Source of the DNA: Candidatus Bathyarchaeota archaeon
Lineage (GTDB): Archaea; Thermoproteota; Bathyarchaeia; TCS64
DNA length: 5,285 nt
Reading direction: 5' to 3'
Assembly (NCBI GenBank): GCA_013329615.1
Contig: DUKA01000085.1
Span: 4,332 to 9,616, forward strand
In this document: piece after piece, positions 1-4,676 of the stretch
How the letters are laid out: every line of letters starts with the position of its first letter
Position numbering within the stretch: position 1 is the stretch's first letter
Notes under the pieces: model-generated
Database searches by the model: none
Told to the model about the DNA's origin: nothing
Seen by the model: only the letters and a program-made list of their open reading frames with translations
Translations under genes and position numbers: made by a program

Positions 1-446
1 CCCTGAAGCCGAGGAAGGAGGTCATGTTGAAGAACCTGAGGGAAGGCTTCACAACCGCCACGGACCTTGCCGACACCCTCGTCCGAAACCACGGCCTACC
101 CTTCCGCCAGGCGCACGACATAATCGTCGATGTCGTCATCAACGCCCTAGAAAGAGGCGTGAAGGCGGAGGAGATAACCCCCGAGATGGTGGAGGAGGCA
201 TCAGAGAAGGCGACGGGCAGAAGACTCACAGTATCAGCCAATGAGCTGAAGTCCGCCCTCGACCCGTACCAGAACCTAAAACGCAGAAACACAGAGGGCG
301 GACCCGCCCCCGAAGCAGTCAAAAAGATGATGAGGTCACGCCGGAAGGTTCTGGCACAACAGGAAAAGAGACGCGCGGAGAGGCTCCGGAGGCTGGATGA
401 GTCTCGGGCGGAGCTTGATCGAGCCGAGAAGAAGCTCTATGCCTAG
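1..446 (+). CDS. argH: Argininosuccinate lyase, C-terminal part (5' end outside window)
   Basis: The enzyme splits argininosuccinate into arginine and fumarate, the last step of arginine synthesis in the cytoplasm. The frame is open to the left edge: codons from position 3 read LKPRKEV before the first Met at 24, so that ATG is internal and the gene is truncated by the window. The visible 147 residues show the ArgH C-terminal signature: GFTTATDLADTLV, then GLPFRQAHDI, a short helical stretch (EEITPEMVEEA) and GGPAPEAV. Families of this type are about 450-490 residues, so roughly two thirds lies upstream, including the superfamily GSSxMPxKxNP loop. The tail after GGPAPEAV is long, charged and probably helical (many R, K, E). 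The stop is TAG at 444-446. The gene converges on lplA with a 9-bp gap, and nothing else in the window belongs to arginine synthesis. Confidence 0.9.
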   Translation, partial: LKPRKEVMLKNLREGFTTATDLADTLVRNHGLPFRQAHDIIVDVVINALERGVKAEEITPEMVEEASEKATGRRLTVSANELKSALDPYQNLKRRNTEGGPAPEAVKKMMRSRRKVLAQQEKRRAERLRRLDESRAELDRAEKKLYA

Positions 447-459
447 ATTAGGCTTCTAG
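443..459. terminator. Small inverted repeat across two convergent stop codons
   Basis: CTAGA (443-447) and TCTAG (455-459) are inverted around a 7-nt loop and contain the TAG stops of both argH (444-446, plus) and lplA (458-456, minus). The stem is only 5 bp and there is no T-tract, so a role in bidirectional termination is weakly supported. It may simply result from two TAG stops facing each other. Confidence 0.2.
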
Positions 460-1547
460 AGCAGTGACTTGACCTTGAGGAGGGCTTGGACCATGTCCTC
501 GGGTCCCACGCCGGGCATCTCCGGTTTCTCAGCCTCATAGAAGCTCTTCACGGTGGCGCGCAGTGTCTCCTCTTCGAGGCGCTTGCCCTTGAGGGCGTAC
601 TCCAGGTGGAATATCGCCTCCTTAGGGATGGTGAAGAAGTCGCCGGTGATCCTTATGTCGAGTATCTCGTCGCCCTTCGTCTCGGCGCGCACGCGGATGA
701 GCTTGCCCGCCTTGTGGTCCGCCTCGATGACCTTTACCTCGTGGGCTATCTTGACGGCTCTCCCCGGTTTACGCGTCGAGTAGGGCGCCTCCATGTATAG
801 CCACTCGCGGCTCAGGTTGCGGGGCTTGGTCTCCGTCTCGTATATGCGCCACTCCTCCGCCGTGGGCTCCGCCTTCGCGAGCCTAACGCCGAGGAGCTCC
901 TGAAAAGCCTTCGTGTAGACGCGTTTTACCTCCTCGCCGTCCGGTGGGTCGGGCAGCTCACGCTTGAGGCAGCTGACCCAGTCCCTCATGCTCTTCGCCA
1001 TCTTGTCCCTGAACTTCTCGTCGGGGACGCGGAGGACGCGCGCCATCATGTCGTAGTTCATGTCGACGATGACGTTGCCCACCATGATCGAAGTGGAGCC
1101 GTTCATGCTTGCGCCGTTGCCGCTCACCTTCTTGCCGTTGGCGACGACGTCGTTTAGCGGCTTGAACTCGGCGGGGACGCCGAGGCGCCTGTATGTCTCG
1201 ACCGTGACGGTGAGGAGCCTCTTGAACATGGCGTCGACGGCTGTGGGGTAAGCCTTCGTCTCCTTGGCGACGATCTGATAGAAGACCTGACCGCCATCGA
1301 GGTACGTAGCGCCTCCGCCCTGGCTCCTCCTGATGACCGGGAGCCCAACACTCTTACAGTAGTCGAGGTCGAGCTCCTTCTCAAGGTCCTGGTGGTAGCC
1401 GACGCAGGCGTATGGCGCACCGGGCTGAAGCATTATGAGCGTGTTCGGGCTGCTGCCCCTCTCGACCGCCTCTGCGACGGATTCGTAGAACGTCTGGGCT
1501 AGGAGGGGCTCGGGTTGGCCCAGATCGATTAGGCGCCAGTTCTCTAT
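456..1547 (-). CDS. lplA: Lipoate-protein ligase, LplA type with C-terminal accessory domain
   Basis: It attaches lipoate, through a lipoyl-AMP intermediate, to a lysine of a carrier protein, presumably the GcvH encoded just upstream. The first ATG is at 1433, but the conserved N-terminus begins earlier: codons from 1547 read (ATA)ENWRLIDLGQPEP and continue to SSPNTLIM, exactly as LplA proteins normally start. I therefore place the start at ATA 1547-1545, giving 363 residues. Starting at 1433 would lose 38 residues, including the first helix and strand of the ligase fold. In the long numbering, the lipoyl-AMP motif RRSQGGGATYLDGG is at 73-86, and the catalytic Lys is K140 in GKKVSG, followed by NGAS rather than the more common xAQ. 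VGNVIVDMNYD and VPDEKFRDK follow. A C-terminal LplB-like domain (about 270-363) contains ITGDFF and a helical end. The stop is TAG. See the junction entry for the start problem. Confidence 0.85.
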   Translation of the reverse strand: MENWRLIDLGQPEPLLAQTFYESVAEAVERGSSPNTLIMLQPGAPYACVGYHQDLEKELDLDYCKSVGLPVIRRSQGGGATYLDGGQVFYQIVAKETKAYPTAVDAMFKRLLTVTVETYRRLGVPAEFKPLNDVVANGKKVSGNGASMNGSTSIMVGNVIVDMNYDMMARVLRVPDEKFRDKMAKSMRDWVSCLKRELPDPPDGEEVKRVYTKAFQELLGVRLAKAEPTAEEWRIYETETKPRNLSREWLYMEAPYSTRKPGRAVKIAHEVKVIEADHKAGKLIRVRAETKGDEILDIRITGDFFTIPKEAIFHLEYALKGKRLEEETLRATVKSFYEAEKPEMPGVGPEDMVQALLKVKSLL

Positions 1548-1562
1548 GCTCTCAGCCGCCTA
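1545..1562 (-). other. gcvH-lplA junction: in-frame TAG, then ATA as candidate start
   Basis: On the minus strand gcvH ends with AAG CAG TAG (1562-1560). It is followed in the same frame by GCG GCT GAG AGC ATA (1547-1545) and then the lplA sequence ENWRLIDLG. From the TAG to the ATG at 1433 there is no ATG, GTG or TTG in this frame, and no other frame offers a start that could join the conserved sequence. A strong purine-rich AAGGAGGAG lies inside the gcvH 3' end about 30 nt before the TAG, too far away for ordinary initiation at ATA. Possible readings are non-canonical ATA initiation coupled to gcvH termination, amber readthrough giving a fusion of about 511 residues, or a mutation or base-call error. 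Confidence 0.8.
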
Positions 1563-1991
1563 CTGCTTCGCCTTGGCGCGCTCCTCCTTGAGCCACGCCT
1601 CCAGTCCCGCGGAGTCCTTGCCACTGATTAGCATCTTGAGCTCATCCTGCAGCTTGCTCGGCTTGATTATGGCGACCCAGCCCTTTCCGTAGGGGTCGCT
1701 GTTTATCAGGTTCGGCGTCTTGAGCACGTCATCGTTCAGCTGAACGAGTTCGCCGCTCATCGGGACCTTTAGGCTGCCGACCCACTTGCCGGACTCGATG
1801 CTGCCGAGAGTCTTACCCATCTCGACGGGTGCGCCGGGGCGCTTCGTCTTGAGGCTCAGGAGCTTGCCCGCCGCCTTCTGCGCCCAGTCGTTGTAGCCGA
1901 CGCGTACCTTGTCGCCCTCGACCTTGACCCACATGTGCTCGCGGTGGTAGTAGAGATCGTCGGGGAAGTCGAATCCTTCTAGCTTGACCAT
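1560..1991 (-). CDS. gcvH: Glycine cleavage system H protein / lipoyl-carrier protein
   Basis: This is a 143-residue biotinyl/lipoyl-type carrier whose lipoylated lysine shuttles an intermediate between partner enzymes; in the glycine cleavage system these are the P, T and L proteins. Visible signs are the N-terminal FPDDLYYHREHMWVKVEGDKVRVGYNDWAQ (H-protein pattern HEWV...VGITDYAQ), GSIESGKW with the probable lipoyl lysine K69 (family ES-x-K), PMSGELVQLND, and NSDPYGKGWVAIIKPS, which matches the family's PYGxGWLxxIKPS. Its length is close to the usual 125-145. The ATG at 1991 is preceded by a TATA-like element at leaderless distance and lacks a well-spaced Shine-Dalgarno. No gcvT or gcvP is in the window, so it could instead be a lipoate-binding protein serving another complex. 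It is directly followed by lplA in the same frame. Confidence 0.88.
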   Translation of the reverse strand: MVKLEGFDFPDDLYYHREHMWVKVEGDKVRVGYNDWAQKAAGKLLSLKTKRPGAPVEMGKTLGSIESGKWVGSLKVPMSGELVQLNDDVLKTPNLINSDPYGKGWVAIIKPSKLQDELKMLISGKDSAGLEAWLKEERAKAKQ

Positions 1992-2014
1992 GGGGAATCA
2001 AGTCGCCTCTATGG

Positions 2015-2024
2015 TTAATAATAG
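2015..2024 (-). promoter_or_regulatory. TATA-like element upstream of gcvH
   Basis: The minus strand reads CTATTATTAA here. Its centre is about 27 nt from the ATG at 1991, so an archaeal start about 25-27 nt downstream falls within a few bases of the start codon. That predicts a leaderless or nearly leaderless transcript and fits the absence of a good Shine-Dalgarno (the nearest GAGG is about 15 nt away). It lies in the 64-bp gap after the protease gene, so gcvH-lplA probably has its own promoter. Confidence 0.5.
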
Positions 2025-2055
2025 TTTAGACACGCATGCGCTGGACGCTTTGTGC

Positions 2056-2502
2056 CTAGCTGATAAGTTCAGCTATAGTTTTGACAACCTGAGAGATTGC
2101 ATCTCGTACTCTGCGCGTCGGTTCATCGCTTATTGTCGTTGTGTCCCCCGCCTCTATGGCTAGCAGGATTATTTCACGGGGCATCTCGTCGGGGTAGAGT
2201 TGGCGGCCAAGTTGGAGGATGGTGGGGAGGTCCGTGCCGTGGCTATGGGTTATCGTGGGGGGCTGCTCACCGCCAGTCAGGTTGACCCTGTAGATGGTGC
2301 CGGGCTCAGCAGTGGTCTCTATAGCGTCTACGATTATCACCGTATCGTAGCCCCTCATGGCCTCGATGATCTCGATGCTACCCATCGCGGCGTCTACCGT
2401 CTCGATCTCTGGGTGCAGCGCGTTGAGCCGGTTGATGACGTGGATGCCTGCGCCGTCGTCCGTCCTGAGAAGGTTACCGACGCCGATGATGAGGGTGCGC
2501 AT
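2056..2502 (-). CDS. NiFe hydrogenase maturation endopeptidase (HycI/HyaD/FrhD family)
   Basis: It removes the C-terminal tail of the hydrogenase large subunit after the histidine of DPCxxCxxH, once nickel is inserted. The 148 residues match the family's usual 140-170. The N-terminal GVGNLLRTDDGAG (7-19) is the family signature, with D16 at the first nickel-sensing ligand. VIIVDAIE (55-62) supplies the second ligand, D59, and HSHGTDLPTIL (86-96) supplies the third, probably H88. The full ligand set suggests an active protease. The likely substrate is the large subunit at 4641-5285, on the same strand but now about 2.1 kb upstream, across an oppositely oriented three-gene cassette. ATG 2502 is chosen because the signature starts at residue 5. 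A GAGGG abuts the start codon too closely to be a normal ribosome site. The stop is TAG at 2058-2056. Confidence 0.92.
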   Translation of the reverse strand: MRTLIIGVGNLLRTDDGAGIHVINRLNALHPEIETVDAAMGSIEIIEAMRGYDTVIIVDAIETTAEPGTIYRVNLTGGEQPPTITHSHGTDLPTILQLGRQLYPDEMPREIILLAIEAGDTTTISDEPTRRVRDAISQVVKTIAELIS

Positions 2503-2525
2503 CCCTCAGGTATGGGCTGCGAAGG

Positions 2526-2533
2526 GTTATATC
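2526..2533 (-). promoter_or_regulatory. TATA-like element for the protease gene, leaderless distance
   Basis: The minus strand reads GATATAAC, centred near 2530, about 27 nt before ATG 2502, again predicting a start of transcription at or next to the start codon. The better TATA match at 2551-2560 could also serve this strand (reading TATTTATAAG) and would give a leader of about 25 nt, so the choice is open. Confidence 0.4.
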
Positions 2534-2550
2534 CCCTGCGGAGAGAAACC

Positions 2551-2560
2551 CTTATAAATA
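2551..2560 (+). promoter_or_regulatory. Archaeal promoter (BRE + TATA) of the plus-strand cassette
   Basis: CTTATAAATA is a near-ideal archaeal TATA box, preceded by purine-rich GAGAGAAACC (2541-2550) as a BRE-like element. A start of transcription about 25 nt downstream would fall near 2580, inside the first palindrome. The core is close to symmetric, so it could also be used on the minus strand for the divergent protease gene. Confidence 0.7.
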
Positions 2561-2571
2561 TGGTGCGGTAG

Positions 2572-2598
2572 TTCTAACATTGTGTTAGAATAACACAA
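2572..2598. promoter_or_regulatory. Two overlapping perfect palindromes, likely operator
   Basis: Palindrome A is TTCTAACA-TTG-TGTTAGAA (2572-2590). Palindrome B is TTGTGTTA-GAA-TAACACAA (2580-2598). Each has 8-bp perfect arms and a 3-nt spacer, and their centres are 8 bp apart. They begin 11 bp after the TATA box and cover the predicted transcription start, the usual place for a repressor site in archaea. A weaker further repeat follows (ACACA 2593-2597, TGTGT 2604-2608). The small HTH protein encoded second in this operon is the obvious candidate to bind here. Confidence 0.65.
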
Positions 2599-2620
2599 CA
2601 TAATGTGTGAAAGAAACAAC

Positions 2621-2628
2621 AAAGGAGG
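2621..2628 (+). promoter_or_regulatory. Strong Shine-Dalgarno of the membrane-protein gene
   Basis: AAAGGAGG lies 8 nt before ATG 2637, the clearest ribosome site in the window. It fixes that start and shows that this cassette is expressed with a leader, unlike the apparently leaderless gcvH. Confidence 0.85.
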
Positions 2629-2636
2629 ATGTGTGA

Positions 2637-2966
2637 ATGGATATCTGGCAAATCTCGATACCCGCGATCGCCCTCATAATAGTGGCTATCGCGGTTTACA
2701 TGACATGGAACATCATCCAAGCGAAGAAGTCAGGCTACCCCATTGAGGATGAGAGAACGAAGAGGATACAAGGAAAGTCATCACAGATAGCCCTACTTCT
2801 AACCCTTTACTACCTAATCGCCCTCAACTTCTACAATATCATCAACTCAGAGTTCCTTGGCGGGACTCAGTTGGAATCGATGGTGGTCATCAACTCAGCG
2901 GTCCTTATCGGAAGCTGTAGCGTCTTAGGTCTAAGATACTACTTTGGCAGGAAAGAGGACGCGTGA
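2637..2966 (+). CDS. Small three-helix membrane protein, DUF2178-like
   Basis: The protein has 109 residues with three predicted membrane helices at about 6-26, 50-68 and 81-103. The loop between helices 1 and 2 (27-49) is basic and holds IEDERTKRIQGKSS, so it is probably cytoplasmic, as is the short GRKEDA tail. The DERxxxIxxKs pattern before the second helix and the direct pairing with a short HTH gene resemble archaeal DUF2178-type proteins. The biochemical function of that group is not established, and I assign the family only from this likeness. It is first in a plus-strand operon: a strong TATA box, the palindromes and AAAGGAGG precede it, and the HTH gene starts 6 nt after its TGA stop. 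A role in sensing or in controlling the HTH partner at the membrane is plausible, but this is inferred from context. Confidence 0.75.
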   Translation: MDIWQISIPAIALIIVAIAVYMTWNIIQAKKSGYPIEDERTKRIQGKSSQIALLLTLYYLIALNFYNIINSEFLGGTQLESMVVINSAVLIGSCSVLGLRYYFGRKEDA

Positions 2967-2972
2967 GGGTCG

Positions 2973-3185
2973 ATGAGGACGCGCATCAAGGAGTACAGGG
3001 CACGCCACGACATGACGCAGGCGGACCTCGCCTTAAAGGTGGGGGTGAGGAGGGAAACCATAGTCTTCCTCGAAGGGGGGAAGTACAACCCTTCCCTTAA
3101 GCTCGCGCACGACGTGGCAGTCGCACTTGGGGCTACGATAGACGAGCTGTTCCTCTGGGACGAAGACGGCTCCACATCAGATTAG
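2973..3185 (+). CDS. Small HTH transcriptional regulator, XRE/YozG-like
   Basis: This is a 70-residue protein that is almost entirely one Cro/C1-type helix-turn-helix domain. RIKEYRARHDMTQADLALKVGV (4-25) covers the first helix and the MTQADLA helix, RRETIVFLEGG (26-36) is the recognition helix, and KYNPSLKLAHDVAVALGATIDELF (37-60) is the conserved end. The PSL and IDELF pattern is that of short YozG-type regulators, which have no ligand domain. The likely role is repression of its own operon through the palindromes at 2572-2598. It starts 6 nt after the membrane-protein gene and ends 11 nt before the hydrolase start, so the three genes are probably co-transcribed. The stop TAG (3183-3185) is backed by a second in-frame TAG at 3192-3194. 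Confidence 0.9.
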   Translation: MRTRIKEYRARHDMTQADLALKVGVRRETIVFLEGGKYNPSLKLAHDVAVALGATIDELFLWDEDGSTSD

Positions 3186-3196
3186 GGGGCTTAGTC

Positions 3197-4621
3197 TTGG
3201 ACGCTAATACTAGAAATAAAATTTTCGGCAACAAAATCATTAGGCGCACTTTACTTGTGGCGTGTCTCTTCGCAGTCTTTACATCGTCGATCAATTACGC
3301 CCTCGCCCTATATCCGACGACGATCCTTCGAAGAGATCTAGTAATTGATCTTGGAGACGGGTTAACGACGGACGCCCAGTTAACACTACCCGCCATTGGG
3401 AGCGGCCCCTACCCTGGTGTCCTACTCGTACCGGGAGGGGGCACCACCGACATGGATGAGCACTATTCCGCTGAATCGTCAGAGACGGGTGAGCCCGGAG
3501 GTACATTCCTGCAGATAGCGGAGTACCTCTCACAGAGGGGCTTCGCGGTTCTTCGATACAGCAAACGAGGAGTCGGGGCAAACGGGACGCTCCAAAATCA
3601 AACAGTGTATTTCGACATGACCGTCGATGACCTGAAGCGTGACGCCGAGAAGGCTCTAGATGTCTTGTTGGCGCAGCCCGAGGTTGAAGCTGGGCGTATT
3701 ACGGTGATCGGTCACAGCGAGTCCTCGATCATCGTCCCCAGAGTGGCGCTGGATAGACCCGAGGTGAAGAGCATCGTGATAATGGGGGCGGCTGCCCGGA
3801 GCCTCTACGACATCCGCTACTACAAATCCGTTGATCTTAGGGTAACCCTCGCCGAAGATGTGTTGGACAAGAACGGTGATGGATTGCTCTCGGTGCAGGA
3901 GGTTCTCGACGAGCTTCTCACACAGAACATGGCTCTGCTCACGGCGAGTGATCTACTTGAGAAGAGGGACGGCGTGGTTGCTTGGAGACAACAGTGGGAC
4001 ACCGACGGCGACGGCTACATGAGCATAGAGGGTGAGTTCAAGCCCTTCCTAGTCAGGCTCATCGACTACATGGCGACCGCTACATACCCTGGGTCAAAGC
4101 TGGTTCAATCCCACGCCAAGTGGGTGAATACGGTGGACATGATCGGCAACGTGACCGCAAGCATCCTGATACTTCAGGGCGAGGGAGACTTCTCCACACC
4201 ATTCGAGGAGGCACTGCTTCTGGAGCAGAAACTTACCTTGATAGGGCACCCCGACCACACGCTGATATCGTATCCCGGCCTGGGGCACTTCTTCTACCCG
4301 ACCGACGGGTGGAGCCTCTCGGTAGGACCGATGCAGGACTATGTGCTCCATGACATCGAGGCCTGGCTGAAGGACCCCACGAGGAGGGTCTCGGTGCAGG
4401 AGTCCGATCTCAGTGCAGTGCGGGGGGAGATCGGGGAGTTGTCTGCGACGAATAGTAATCTGGCCTCGGAGTCGGCAAGTCAAGCAGATGCCCTCACGGA
4501 ATTGAGAGGGAGTGTGAGTGATTTGAGGAGTGAACTCTCCTCGTCTCAGAGTGTCGCCTATTTCGCCGCCATAGTGGGAGTATTGGCCACCATTCTCGCT
4601 TTGGCATTGGGAAAGAAGTAG
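3197..4621 (+). CDS. Secreted, membrane-anchored alpha/beta hydrolase with EF-hand-like lid
   Basis: The protein has 474 residues. A signal-like N-terminus (basic to R17, hydrophobic 18-33, ALA at 35-37) is followed by the hydrolase domain (about 45-392), a heptad-rich Ser/Glu/Leu stretch (about 400-450) and a C-terminal membrane helix (453-472) ending GKK. The enzyme should therefore sit outside the cell on a stalk. The triad appears complete: S174 in GHSES, D331 in GEGDFSTP and H364 in GLGHFF, with PGGG (79-82) as oxyanion loop. The elbow's last Gly is replaced by Ser. Between the elbow and the acid, two calcium-loop motifs occur at 224-235 and 268-279. The substrate is unknown; an esterase or peptidase-like role is possible. 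The start is TTG, since no ATG or GTG precedes the signal sequence, with a G-rich AGGGGG 7 nt before it. It is third in the cassette. Confidence 0.85.
   Translation: MDANTRNKIFGNKIIRRTLLVACLFAVFTSSINYALALYPTTILRRDLVIDLGDGLTTDAQLTLPAIGSGPYPGVLLVPGGGTTDMDEHYSAESSETGEPGGTFLQIAEYLSQRGFAVLRYSKRGVGANGTLQNQTVYFDMTVDDLKRDAEKALDVLLAQPEVEAGRITVIGHSESSIIVPRVALDRPEVKSIVIMGAAARSLYDIRYYKSVDLRVTLAEDVLDKNGDGLLSVQEVLDELLTQNMALLTASDLLEKRDGVVAWRQQWDTDGDGYMSIEGEFKPFLVRLIDYMATATYPGSKLVQSHAKWVNTVDMIGNVTASILILQGEGDFSTPFEEALLLEQKLTLIGHPDHTLISYPGLGHFFYPTDGWSLSVGPMQDYVLHDIEAWLKDPTRRVSVQESDLSAVRGEIGELSATNSNLASESASQADALTELRGSVSDLRSELSSSQSVAYFAAIVGVLATILALALGKK
3866..3901 (+). other. EF-hand-type calcium loop 1 in the hydrolase
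   Basis: DKNGDGLLSVQE (residues 224-235) fits the canonical 12-residue loop with D1, N3, D5, G6, S9 and E12 all in place. It is followed by a helix-like VLDELL. It sits in the lid region between the nucleophile and the catalytic Asp. Confidence 0.75.
3998..4033 (+). other. EF-hand-type calcium loop 2 in the hydrolase, imperfect
   Basis: DTDGDGYMSIEG (residues 268-279) has D1, D3, D5, G6 and S9. Position 12 is Gly, with Glu on both sides (E278, E280), so the bidentate ligand is shifted or weak. Together with loop 1 it could form an EF-hand or dockerin-like pair 44 residues apart. Confidence 0.6.
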
Positions 4622-4639
4622 AAGCTGCTGAAGCGGGTA

Positions 4640-4676
4640 TTTACCGGGAGAGCTTTTTCACGACTCTTCCGGTAGA
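4640..4676 (+). terminator. Hairpin after the hydrolase gene, overlapping the hydrogenase 3' end
   Basis: ACCGGGAGAG (4643-4652) pairs with CTCTTCCGGT (4664-4673) around an 11-nt loop that contains TTTTT (4654-4658). The stem extends outward by three more pairs. Two of the pairs are G-U in plus-strand RNA and would be C-A mismatches in minus-strand RNA, so the structure favours the plus transcript. It lies 18 nt after the hydrolase TAG and could end that operon, though it also encodes the last residues of the hydrogenase. Confidence 0.35.

Noticed and set aside
486..800. Plus-strand open frame of 104 codons opposite lplA
   Set aside because: It is antisense to the conserved C-terminal part of the ligase, has no promoter or ribosome site, and its translation resembles no family; high GC makes such frames common.
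1154..1420. Minus-strand open frame of 88 codons in another frame of lplA
   Set aside because: The translation is a low-complexity Arg/Ser/Thr run typical of an out-of-frame reading of GC-rich coding DNA, and the ligase motifs lie in the overlapping frame.
1431..1433. ATG 1433 as the start of lplA
   Set aside because: It would remove the conserved WRLIDLG and NTLIM segments encoded in frame upstream; these must belong to the protein.
1560..1562. Genome-wide use of TAG as pyrrolysine
   Set aside because: Six of eight genes in the window stop at TAG, and reading through in the HTH, hydrolase or lplA genes would give senseless tails; the HTH gene even has a second TAG 6 nt on. Only local readthrough at the gcvH-lplA junction remains possible.
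2033..2040. CGCATGCG palindrome between the protease and gcvH
   Set aside because: It is 8 bp, unspaced and not repeated; it can occur by chance in GC-rich DNA and has no supporting context.
2200..2571. Plus-strand open frame of 123 codons opposite the protease
   Set aside because: It covers the antisense of a clear maturation protease, runs through both promoter elements, and shows no recognisable domain.
4094..4483. Minus-strand open frame of 129 codons opposite the hydrolase
   Set aside because: It lies antisense to the catalytic Asp and His region of the hydrolase, with no supporting signals.
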